A DNA stretch of 64,000 nucleotides from assembly GCA_034770075.1 (NCBI GenBank), contig CM068379.1:26411506-26475505 (forward strand), given 5' to 3'. The number at the start of each line of letters is the position of its first letter. Positions within the stretch are counted from its first letter, which is position 1. Of this stretch, positions 23,225-33,641 are shown piece by piece. The notes beneath the pieces are model-generated. The model ran no database searches. It saw only the letters and a program-made list of their open reading frames with translations, and was not told where the DNA came from. The DNA is from Aralia elata. Taxonomy: Eukaryota; Streptophyta; Magnoliopsida; Apiales; Araliaceae. A program made the position numbers and the translations under genes.

Positions 23225-23238
23225 TGGTATCAGAGCCA
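23225..23238 (+). other. Primer binding site of copia E
   Basis: TGGTATCAGAGCCA, complementary to the 3' end of initiator Met tRNA, lies one base after the LTR as in D. Confidence 0.9.
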
Positions 23239-24444
23239 AACCTTGTGCTAATTATCGATTATGATGATTCCATATGTGTGTGGGTATGCGATTGGATCAA
23301 TTTTCTGGACAGCAAAAAAAAAATCCGAAGTCTGCTACGCAGCGCAGCCGCGCCGCTCTTAGTTCATTCTGGAGCGCAGCCATGCCCGAACCCAGAAATT
23401 GTTTTTTAGGGGGGGCAGCGCGGCCGCGCCGATCTGCAGATTTTGAAAATTTTTTATTTTTAATTTTATTTATTTCAATTAAGATAAAATGTTTATTTTG
23501 AATTGGAATATGATTAAAATTAAAAGTTTTATTTTAACTTAGAATTGGATTCCACATTAACTAGAATAAAGGAGTTTATTCTGTTTTGGAATAGGATTCC
23601 ATGTTTCCTAGAATAAAGGAGTTAAATCACATATGGCATAACATTCCATGTTTTCTAAAAAATAAAATGTTTATTTTGATAAGGAATATGATTCAACATA
23701 TTTTATTTTTTCAGCAATTTTAAGTTAAAATAAAGGAGTTTATTTTGATTTGGAATTTGATTAAAAATAAAGGAGTTTATTTTTATTCAAAATTGGATAA
23801 AATGAAATAAAGAAGTTTATTATGATTTAAATTTTGATTAAGATTTCTAGTAAACTTTTAATTGCCCATTAAATGATATCAATGCATATTTGGAATGGTT
23901 TTCTTATTCATGAGATGAATATTATTTATTGATGCATATGGTGATATGTATGATAATAAATGGGATTGATTATGGACTATTGACCAATGGATGATTGGAT
24001 TTTATTTTATGAGGATGCTTGAATGAATGGATTTTTATAAATGGGGTTTGCGTACCTCGTCTTCTTTAATTTTTCTTAATGTAAATTCTATCTCCCTCTT
24101 ATGTACTTCCCCTTGACTGCTGATCAAGGTTTCTCTTTATTGTAAATAGTAAATGTAATAGGTTTAGTTAGAATTACTTGAAGAATTGGAGATAAAGGAG
24201 CAAAGAGCTCTTGAAGACCCGTTTGTAATGAAGCTTATGATTTAAATGTAATAATTATATTTAAATTTAGTTCTTGCACCCTAGGTTTGACCTTTTGGTT
24301 TACTTGGTGGCTCTAGTGAACCAAACTAGAATAAAAGTCCATAATCAATCCGGGTAGAATATAGTATTCTATATGTACATGCTAACTATGTATATATTAT
24401 ATATTATCCAACATGTTTCACATGTTAAATAATATGATACATAT

Positions 24445-24501
<57 letters not shown>

Positions 24502-25144
24502 ATGTGTGCTAATCAAGATGAGACAAATAATAACAAACCCCTCAAAAAAAATCATATATAGTCTTAAACGTTCAAAGATATTTGGAATATCGAACGTCGC
24601 CTTCTAGCATGGTAAAACAATAGAGTATTAAATATTTAATATGAGTTTGTTGTGTCACCACAAGGCAAGTATTAAATATTTAAGATGTTGCCTTATCACA
24701 TTTGATGTTTATTAAGTAATTGAACATTACTGTTTTGTTGCGTCTCCACAAGGACGGTATTTTTCTCTTCACATATATGGAAGTGCTAGGTTGGACTCAA
24801 CTTAGATAATTTTGATTCGGATGTGTCACCACTTGATCAAAATAATCTAAGAGGTAAAATACAAGGAGTTACATAGTGATGTAATTGACAATAGTTGTCT
24901 ACCTATTTATTTATATATCGTTTGTTGTGTCACCACAAGGCTATATACATTTGAAATGGGGTCCTTATTCTTACTAGTAAATCTTTAATTAGATTTGCCG
25001 AACTATATAGAGAGGGTAATATAGTTTGATGAAAAATAGTGGGAGATACTAATTTAAATAAAGACCTAATTTATTTTGGTAATTAATAAAATGAATGTAT
25101 ACTAAAATATTGTTAAATTACAAATTCATTTACAGAATTTTACA
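23239..25144 (+). other. Leader of copia E with repeated structures
   Basis: No credible ORF in 1.9 kb. Contents: a GC-rich block of GCGCAGC / GCGCGGCCGCGCC palindromes (23337-23437); AT-rich direct repeats around AATAAAGGAGTTTATT (about 23460-23850); a (TA)n(TG)n microsatellite (about 24444-24500); and four copies of a TTGTTGTGTCACCACAAGG hairpin motif at 24647, 24735, 24822 and 24922. The same series is found in D. A long structured leader before gag is plausible for packaging or translation control, but no role is shown. Confidence 0.65.
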
Positions 25145-25315
25145 ATATCTAATTCACTATCACTGCGGAGTATATTAGATGCTAATTAACCGGATCGAAT
25201 TAAACAGACTGGTTAAGAAATCTGAGAATAGTTCTCAAGGCTGAAAAGCTATCTTATGTCCTGAATATGCCTAACCCTACAATGGTTGCAGACAATGCCT
25301 CTGAAGAAGAGATTG
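25145..25315 (+). pseudogene. gag: Copia E gag, 5' fragment
   Basis: The gag N-terminus is recognisable by alignment with D and with remembered copia gags: SNSLSLRSILDAN, then DWLRNLRIVLKAEKLSYVLN, ending ADNASEEEI at the junction with C. The expected initiator is ATA rather than ATG at 25145; D keeps ATG at the matching site. A small deletion after DAN and a TAA codon break the frame, and both defects appear in D as well. The rest of the gene lies beyond C, right of the window. Confidence 0.75.
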
Positions 25316-26324
25316 TATGACAAACGAGAATTTTGTAACTTAATTTAAATATTTATTGATTAACTAAATATTTTTTCGACGATTTGATTGTTAAATTAAT
25401 TGATTAATTGATGAATTTGTGGTAGATTAATTTAATTATATGTGTTACATTAATTAAATTGATGTGAAGAATTTTTATATTCAAAGTATGTGTTTAATTG
25501 AGTTTATTTGATTAAATATATTATTTAAGTAAATATAATGTTATTTCTAATTAATTTAATTATTAATTAGAGATTTAATAATTTGGCATTGTTAATAAAG
25601 GAAAATTTTATTTACGTGACTATGTGATTTAATGTAGAATTATTCTATTTTATTTAATTGATTTAAATGACATTATTTAATTGATTAAATATGTGACATG
25701 AAACTATATAATAAGTAAGTTATTAAAATAAACTAGAAGGAAGGATAAAAGGAGCAAGCCAAACGAGGCCTTAATGGGGGTTGGAGTCAGTTAACCCATT
25801 ATAGGATTAATTGACTACCATACTCTGCATTTAATTGATACGTTAATTCCACCATCAGTTTTAGAAACCAAGTCAGAGAGAAAATTGAGAGAGAATTGGA
25901 GTTGTAGAAGAAATTGGAAGAATTATAGAATTTCTCATCATTCCTTAGCATTCTAAGTTATTAATCGAAGGTAATTCTTCTAACTAAGTTTAATTTACGT
26001 TTTAAATTCTTCCATGAAAGTAGTCTGTAAGTTTTCTGATAATGAAGCTTCATGTGTAATTGATTGTAAATTGTTTATAATTGTTTAAATGCATGTATAA
26101 TTTACTGTATGATGTTTATAAATTGTTTAATTAGATTAATTTATGGGATTACGCCTTTAATTAGAAGTTCTGAAAATTACAGAGTAGTTACATATGAATA
26201 TGAACTGTATGTGTGAAATTAGGGTCTGTGTTGCTAATTAATCGGTTAAATTGATAATTGATTTTGTTTATGCATGTAAAAATGAAGGAAACAAGATTTA
26301 AACGGATTAATTTGGTATTATAAC
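25316..26324 (+). mobile_element. Element C 5' LTR, first segment
   Basis: Begins TATGACAAACGAG, where the 3' LTR has TGTGACAAACGAG, so the terminal G has become A. It aligns with 63791-64000 with about five substitutions and two short indels. AT-rich, no ORF. Interrupted at 26325 by the end of B's LTR1. Confidence 0.9.
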
Positions 26325-29300
26325 TGTGGCGCCCCTAAATCCGGGTACTTGAAACCCGTACTTGGTGCATCACAATACCATTTCTTTGAGCTGTTTAATA
26401 AATTACAAACTTAATATTTATATCAGAGTTGTCTATTCCCCAGGTATGGCAACCTTTAATTACATTCTTTACATGTTAAATAATATATATGATCACAATA
26501 CAAAAGACTAATCATTACAGATAACACCTTGAAACCTAATCCTTGAGCTTTCCTTTGCCCTTGTCTTTGCTAGAGCCTTCTAGTCGATCACACTTAGCTG
26601 AAAACATTTAAGTCAAAGCAAGAATGAGCATTCAATTGCTCAGCAAGTAATAATAATTAATAATAATGTGCTGAAAGAAGTAAATGTTTTCTTTGAAGAC
26701 TACTTCTACCACGAATCAATAGTGATGAAGTCATTTGAAACTATTCTTAACAACATATCAAATCATTTTAAGATTTCTTTGAAATAACTGAACAATAAGT
26801 CATTTCAAGTAACAAGAATTTTCTTTAATTTCATGTTGAGTTATCAAGAATGAAAGAGTTAATATTCTTTCGAAGATTTAATAATATTCAATTGATTATA
26901 AAGGATTAGCAATTGTGCGATAATATTCAATACATAGGGTTATTCCCAGATTTCATGCTGAGTGATCACAAATGGATCAAGAACTGCTAGAGGAATCATC
27001 AGTTATTTTATTACTGACTACCTCAAGAGTAAAAGTTAGCTATAAAAACTAAACTTTACTCTTCTGTAAGTACGTAAGGGGATCAGCCTCATTGTACCCG
27101 AGATTATGCATAATTCTCAAACATAACGCGCGGTCGGGTTACCGACAATAAAGTTTCTCCTGATTTATTTTTTAGGGTTGTTCATCTCAGTCTTACATCA
27201 TGAGTCCGTACCACATCAATATGGTTTGGGTTGCTTTCAAAGAAATATTTTGAGTTCAACATATTATAACAATTTTGATCTAGCCGAATCAAATGGCATA
27301 TATCTTTAATAACGAATTAGTTCCAATAATAGAACGTTTTATGCGATATCAATTTAATATTAGTCTAGCCGAAAACAATTAGCTGAGACATGGCTAATAG
27401 ACAGTTCATAAATAGAGAACTCTAATTACTGTTCAACAATGCTTTTCGAATTAGGTCTAGCTGGTCAAATAGCTTAGACAATCTTTAGACTAGGTATACA
27501 TACCGAAATTTAATAGTATGTATCAAAACTTGTCAACGAATTTCGAATTCAAGGGTAATTGATAATGTACAATAGTTCATACAAGTGGGGACACTTGTAT
27601 AACTAAACTTAGAATACAAATTTTCAATATGAGTCATAGCAATTCAGTAATGAGATACTTTTAACAATGAACGAATCGAAGGAACTTCGAATCTATAATA
27701 ATCATAACGATTTGTACAAGTGAGGACACTTGCACAAAGAACAGAATAATTTTGATTATAAATGCATCACATGAGACAATATCGAGATATTTGAAATCAA
27801 TAAATAGCTTGAACAAAGTTTAAAAATACTTGCATAACATATGGATCCATTGCATAAAGTAAATGCAAAGGGTTACGATAATTTCATAAACGAATAACAA
27901 AGATCATTATGGATATGAATAATTAACAATAATTATTCACGAGCATGCTTTGAAATTGATAACTCATGTTGAGTTAGAAACTAGCATAACATATACCTGT
28001 TTGCACAAAATAAAAGTAGTGCATAAAGTTTAGATACTTGCACAATAAAAGAAGTTGTGTAAGTTAGAAACTTGCTTACACAGATCCAATTCATAAAGTA
28101 AATGAAAAGGTAAGATACTTGCCTTGGTCGTTGACTACTGCTACGCAATTTAATATGACTTCTTCTGAAAGACCTATCAGTCATAAGATTGATCTCTCAA
28201 TTAGCGAATCATATTGTATCTTAAAATATCACTTTTTTATAAGTAAATTATCTAACATTCAACCACATAATCAAATATTAGATAACACATTAACACCATA
28301 CGCATTAAATTCTAAAGTTAGTACACATCGAGTCTTTAACAGTGTTCAATATAGTATACTGAGTGGTTTCCCACAAACAACTAACAAACTAGTTTTCGTC
28401 TCGTCTACACTGTTTTCACAGTGAGTTAGATCGGTTGCCAGTTCGTATATACCTCTGCTCCCTAAAGGAATTGTTTAGCCCAACTACTATACATCGACTA
28501 TTAAAGAGTACGACTGTACTACTACTATATGAATTAACACTAAGTCTTTTCATTATATAAGTCTTTCTTTATGATTCTATAGGTTAAATACCCAATCCAG
28601 CAAACTGGATTCCAAATTCAGCAAACTAGATGGCAATCCAGCAAACTGGATTCCAATCTAGCAAACTAGATTCCATCCTGGATTACAATCCAGTAACCTG
28701 GATTCAAATTATTCAATTCAGCCAACTATTTTTGCAATCCAGCAACCTGGATTCAAACTATCTTATAATCTAGCAACCTGGATTCACTAACTTTCAATAC
28801 AGCAAACTAGATTCACTAATTCAGCAAACTATTTTCCAATCCAATAAGCTGGATTCGAACTATTCTACAATACAGCAAACTAGATTCACTTTATTCAATT
28901 CAGCAAACTGAATTACACTATTCAGCAATCTGGATTTACTAATTCAGCTAACTGGATTCACTAATTCAGCTAACTGGATTCAAACTGTTTTTCTATTTTA
29001 TTAAATAATTCATTTAATCGATCTAAAATGCCATAAACAGTATACCACCTTACAAATGACCAAAACCCATATCAAAAATCTGTATGAACCATATTTAAGG
29101 TTCTCAAGTCATAAAATCTCATTTTCCAAAATTTTCAACTTCACATAATTAATTAAATCTATTTATACATAACTTTATCATTTACACGAAAAATAGCAAA
29201 ATAACTTCAAAATCATTTTTTTTCTGGAAATAGACTATATATAGTCCCCTTATAAAAATATATTTTTTCCGAAATGTTTAAAATCCATTTACTATATTTA

Positions 29301-31575
29301 AATAGTCCAAGATAGCCGAATTTTTCTACATTTTTTATAAATCGAAATTACATCCAAAAATTCTGAAAGTTTCAGGGTATGTTCCTGCTATATACATATA
29401 CTCCCAGTAATAATTTCATAATATTTGGAGTTAACCACAAAGAGTTATTCAAGAATACTTTTGAAAATAGTCCTTCACGATAAAATCCATAACTTTCATT
29501 ATACATCGTCAAAAATCTTCAAATTTTTACAGGACTCACATACTTCCCATATTATCATCTTAAATTTTCCTAGAATTTTTAGAGCACAAAATATTGACGA
29601 AATTGCCCCTGGATGTGAATAGTCAGCGGGCTCATTCCAGTTTTTGAGAAAAATGAGGACTGTTTGTACCAAAACAGTCCATACGAATTTTGTAGTTAAC
29701 TTATATATCTAGTACCATTTTTTGACGGATCGTAAAAAGAGTTTACGGATCTCAAGTTATACACTTACAAAATGATGAAAAGTTAGGGTTTTCTAACTTT
29801 TTAGAAAATAATTTTGCTTTTCTTTCTTTTGATCCAACTTTTGGCATTCAAAAGGGTTAGATCTAAACACAAAACACTTATTAACATATAGATCTAAGGT
29901 TTTAGACCTCAAGATCATAAACTTCATATCACACAAATCACACCCAAAACAAATGAAAATACACTTTATTAAAGTTAGAGAAAATTTCTCATTTGCTTGA
30001 TTTTCCTTCTCCTTCTTCCTAAGCTTTGTTTATGGAGTTAGAGTACACCAAAAAAACTCCCTCCCTTTTCTTCCTCCATGGCTGCCGCCCCTCTCCCCTT
30101 TCTCTCTCTTTAGTTTCTTTCTTTAGCAAAATGGAAAGTGAGAGAAGAGAGAGAAATAAGATGAACAAATAACCTTTGTTTTTACTAAACTAATACTTGC
30201 ATAACATATAGATATATGAATTATATCTATTCATTTTGCCATCATTAGGAAGCACACTTCTTACACATTTTTGACAACTTGTTGATGTGTTATAATTGCA
30301 TTTTGTACTTCTTATTCTCCTTTACAAGCAAGCTATAAAATATTAACACCTTACCCATTTTAGTACATCCTTGCCGGCTGGCCTCCTTCATTCATTGTCC
30401 TATTTTCTTTGTCTCTTTTTATTGCTTTAATATATTAATCAAGTTGGTAAAAACCTTTCTCAAGTGGGCTAACATTTGGGCTTTAATAAAATTCTTTTTT
30501 GGGCTCATTTTAACTAGTTTATGCCACTAGTTTTCTAAATATTTTTAATCTATGTTTGATTACTAATTTAATAAGTGTTGGGCTAATTTAATTAGTCCAC
30601 ACATTAATTATCCAAGTCCACAATTAAATAAATTAGTGGCTTGGTTAGTAAATTAATTAGGCTAGTCCATTAGTTTTTCTTACTAATTGGACTATTAAAA
30701 ATTAACCATTCATATATCACATAGTCTTCATTAATTAATACCCATATTAACTAATGTACAAAATTTATTCACTTACTATATTCACTTTAATTAAATATTT
30801 AATTAACTAACTATCTTATTAATTGTTTAATATTCTTAGATTATTCCACTAATTTAAATAGCTATTAGTGGGACATGTTTTAAGTAAACAATTAGTCACA
30901 TGCATTATTCACATAAATCATAACATATTTATCATCATTGATAAATAATTATCATACACATTGAACCACATGTTGTACATACACACATTTAAATATAATC
31001 AATACTTATATTTAGTATTCAAATTTCTTTAAGAAAATAAATTCTTATTATCCATATACACATACATTCCTTTTAAATACAATTATAACAATAATTGTAT
31101 TAATCATTAAAATTCATAATTATAGATCAAATTAGGTTTTGATCATCCCTTTATCTTTGTCTCATTTACCATACTTAGTCAATTTAAAATAAATTGACTA
31201 CTCTTGCAAATTCCTATCATAAGGAAATAATCATAGTAATAATAATAATATTAATAATCATTTCTTAAAATATACATTTATTATTTAAATAATATAGTAA
31301 TCATATTTTTATAAATAATTATAAATCTTTAATATAAAAATTAACTTATTAACAGAATATAATTTATTATTATCAACTATTTCTTTAATAAAAAATTTAC
31401 TTGAAACTATATATGAAATAAATATATATGTACATATTACATAATCACATTTCTTTCCTTGCACACATTCCCATACTTGCTTTAATATATAATAAAAATA
31501 ATTTTATTATATAAAAAAAAATTTTCATACGTAAAATTTCTTATTTTAATATATCAAAAATCATGGGTTATTACA
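26325..31575 (-). mobile_element. Array B LTR1
   Basis: On the minus strand it starts TGTAATAACCCATG at 31575 and ends GGGGCGCCACA at 26325. It is AT-rich with no credible gene. It holds a conserved hairpin at 26625-26642, the TACGTAAGGGGATCAGCCTC block at 27071-27090 and the palindrome array at 28594-28980. Its half nearer 31575 matches LTR2; its half nearer 26325 differs from both LTR2 and LTR3. Confidence 0.9.
28594..28980 (-). repeat. Array of about 16 short hairpin units in LTR1
   Basis: The base unit AATCCAGCAAACTGGATT is a 7-bp inverted repeat (AATCCAG/CTGGATT) around CAAA. About 16 variants occur in 387 bp, such as AATCTAGCAAACTAGATT and AATTCAGCAAACTGAATT, where both arms change together. 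Some units keep only one arm. Confidence 0.85.
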
Positions 31576-31611
31576 TTCACCCTCCCTTATAAGGATTCCG
31601 TCCCCGGAATC
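31576..31611 (-). other. PPT and pre-PPT hairpin of B internal 1
   Basis: On the minus strand the purine tract AAGGGAGGGTGAA abuts the LTR start TGTAATAACC. Just upstream lies the hairpin GATTCCG-GGGA-CGGAATC (31594-31611), homologous in position to that of A and C. Confidence 0.8.
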
Positions 31612-31840
31612 ATCGTTCAACACTTACACCTATGAGGGTAAATATCATACGCACTCATATCACAAGTAGATCGCGATCTGATTCAATCGAATCGATCTTT
31701 AACTATTCAGCGTAAAGCTTGTCTATCTGATTATACGGAATTTGATTTCCAATAGAACTCAAATTCCTCCTTCAAAACACGTTAATAAAACGATTTATTA
31801 TTAAATTATATATTATTTATTTATTAATCTAGGTCATTTC

Positions 31841-32209
31841 CTATAGTTCCAATGTTTTTAAACGTAAACGTACCCCACGGTATATATAAGAATAAATTAT
31901 TATTCGAATAATACCAGGAACTCCATCCCCGGCTGTTACCGTATCTTGAACTGTCATGTTGAAGGTCCTTGCGGTTGGTTTGTTTGTTAGAGTTAGATAA
32001 GTAATCGCCAGCTTTCCGCCACTTTTCCTTGTGTTCGCACTTTCCCTATCTGCCCTTCTTTTCGGATTTCGTATTACGAGTCCGGAACTGTTGCGCGTCT
32101 TGAACCATTGCTTACAGTCTGCTTGCACCATGTCGTTTAGTGTTTCCTTGTGTTTGAGACTTGGTACAATAACGTGCCCACATGATTTTTCTTCCAAAAG
32201 TCCTTTCAT
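31841..32209 (-). pseudogene. B internal 1: gag/protease-border remnant
   Basis: A 122-codon frame whose middle, ending PTARTFNMTVQD, matches the linker between zinc knuckles and protease of A and C. The protease D-S-G should come about 30 residues later but is absent; the frame runs into unrelated sequence, so pol was lost just here. The first 45 residues are not recognised. An identical-length frame is in internal 2 and 3, so this ORF has been kept or copied intact. It may still be translated; function unknown. Confidence 0.6.
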
Positions 32210-32418
32210 TAACGAGTTATTTTAACCCATTTTCTATTTACTAATAGTCTTCATTATCTATCCTTTACACATGCAAATGCATACTTCTCTCACGAATCAT
32301 ACATATCAAATATTTTTATTATCTAGTTATATAAAACCTTAAATTATTATCTAATGCTTCATATTCCTTTATGCCATATAGTATCATAACCTTATGAAAC
32401 AAATTCAAAACTTAGACC

Positions 32419-32547
32419 AATTCAGCTTGCCGGATTAACCCATTCCAGCTTGCTGGATTGTCCATTTTATCTTGTTGGATTCATGAATTCAACTTGCTGA
32501 ATTACCCAATTCAGCTTGCTGGATTCCTAAATTCAGCTTGCCGAATT
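32419..32547 (-). repeat. Six hairpin units in B internal 1
   Basis: Units such as AATTCAGCTTGCTGGATT have the same type of arms as the LTR array, but with CTTG between them instead of CAAA. They occupy 32419-32547, between the two ORFs; equivalents lie in internal 2 and 3. Confidence 0.8.
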
Positions 32548-32756
32548 ACAAGCTTATCAATTTAAATAACATACTATCTTAATCAAACATATAACCATAT
32601 CATTTCATTCATATTCATATTCATTCCAACAGTACAACATACTTTTCATTATACAACATACTGCTATAACCATTTACTATCCCTTAATGACAACAAAAGT
32701 CCGGGAGTAGTACATTACACACACATCATATCATACATAATCCTAAAGCACTTATC

Positions 32757-33422
32757 CTATTTATTCCCTACACCGTTCTTAGATCTTGGGTAAACCTTTG
32801 CCTGGTGACCTACTATTCCACATACAAAACATACGCATTGCTTCGGTTCGGGACAATGAGAAGAAGAGACATGTCCTTCACGTCCACAATTATAGCACAC
32901 ATTCTGTCCTTTCATACATACACCTTCATGCTTCTTGTTGCAGTTTGCGCACCTTAATACTTTCTTAAAGTTTCCTTGGTCAGAATTTTCGATGGCACAG
33001 TCATTTATCTTTCTTTTTCCTTTCTTGCTTGGAGTTGCAGACGATTTGCTGCATTTAGCTCCCATTACATCAATTTGGCTTTTCAGCTTATCTTGTTCTT
33101 CCATTATTTCCATTAACGTTTTTCGCATTTGACCATTTAACACCCTTTCCATTTCCAATAACTTTTCCAAACATAATACCTTATTCCTTAGATTCTGCAC
33201 TTCTATTGATGCCTGGTCAGCTCCAACTTCAGTGTCTGAATCACTATCTGCCAGTACAACCGTTTCTAGTTCTGGTTCTATGTTTTCCAAGATGACCACT
33301 TCATCAGGGTTGCTTTCAAGGTGAGCCTCCATTTCAGCTATTGGCTTAGATATTGGCTCAAGCGGAGTGATTTGCTCCATATTCACGACATAAGAGTCTC
33401 CTAATCCTTTCTTACCTGACAT
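32757..33422 (-). CDS. B internal 1: acidic coiled-coil ORF fused to zinc knuckles
   Basis: A 221-codon intact frame. Residues 1-75 are acidic, 75-120 heptad-rich (probably coiled coil), then a lysine-rich linker and three knuckles: CANCNKKHEGVC, CYNCGREGHVSSSHC and CFVCGIVGHQAKVYP. The last has Tyr for Cys; the second has an extra Ser compared with internal 2. The front resembles ORF1 of A and C and the back is nucleocapsid, so the whole gag capsid seems to have been deleted between them. It could bind nucleic acid. It is preceded on the minus strand by GTGTATAG, an acceptor-like end. Confidence 0.7.
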   Translation of the reverse strand: MSGKKGLGDSYVVNMEQITPLEPISKPIAEMEAHLESNPDEVVILENIEPELETVVLADSDSDTEVGADQASIEVQNLRNKVLCLEKLLEMERVLNGQMRKTLMEIMEEQDKLKSQIDVMGAKCSKSSATPSKKGKRKINDCAIENSDQGNFKKVLRCANCNKKHEGVCMKGQNVCYNCGREGHVSSSHCPEPKQCVCFVCGIVGHQAKVYPRSKNGVGNK

Positions 33423-33625
33423 CTATACACAAATTATTTTGATTAGTACATAATATATACACATAACAAACAATAGTTTATATAAGTTACTTTTATTTCA
33501 TTTTACGATGAAATCCCTTAATTCATCTCCTTTAAACTCTATTTGAGTTATTTATTTTTCAATGCTTCTATCTAGCTTAAGGTTATAAACCTAAGGTAAT
33601 CCCCCACCTAAGGTTTCTAACCTAT

Positions 33626-33640
33626 AGCTCTGATACTAAC
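33626..33640 (-). other. Variant PBS of B internal 1
   Basis: On the minus strand TAGTATCAGAGC follows the LTR by three bases. It differs by one base from the TGGTATCAGAGC of A and C. The same variant is at 40934-40948 in internal 2. Confidence 0.8.
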
Positions 33641-33641
33641 C

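Larger units (their letters stand above)
7195..25315 (+). mobile_element. Copia element E, 5' part (host of A; cut by C)
   Basis: This is a Ty1/copia element on the plus strand. It has a 1.8-kb 5' LTR in two pieces around gypsy A, an initiator-Met-type PBS, a leader of about 1.9 kb and the first 57 codons of gag. Element C is inserted at 25316, so the rest of E (gag, pol, 3' LTR) must lie right of the window. Copy D at 49379-58189 is the same family: LTR ends TGAAAGTAG...AACA, PBS, GC-rich palindromes and gag start all correspond. D therefore serves as a template for what is missing. Confidence 0.9.

Noticed and set aside
24413..24607. 64-codon ORF with alternating Val-Cys and Ile-Tyr
   Set aside because: It is translation of the (TA)n(TG)n microsatellite in copia E's leader.
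28119..28424. ORF of 101 codons in B LTR1, also seen shorter in LTR2 and LTR3
   Set aside because: Its end is not conserved between LTR copies, it runs antisense to the element and it has no recognisable motif.
28594..28980. CRISPR-like spaced repeats
   Set aside because: The units are 18-bp imperfect hairpins with variable short gaps, in a plant LTR, and without unique spacers or cas genes.
32031..32225. Plus-strand ORFs in B internal regions (32031, 32935, 40000, 47124 and similar)
   Set aside because: They lie antisense over the gag-like frames and repeat only because the underlying DNA is repeated.
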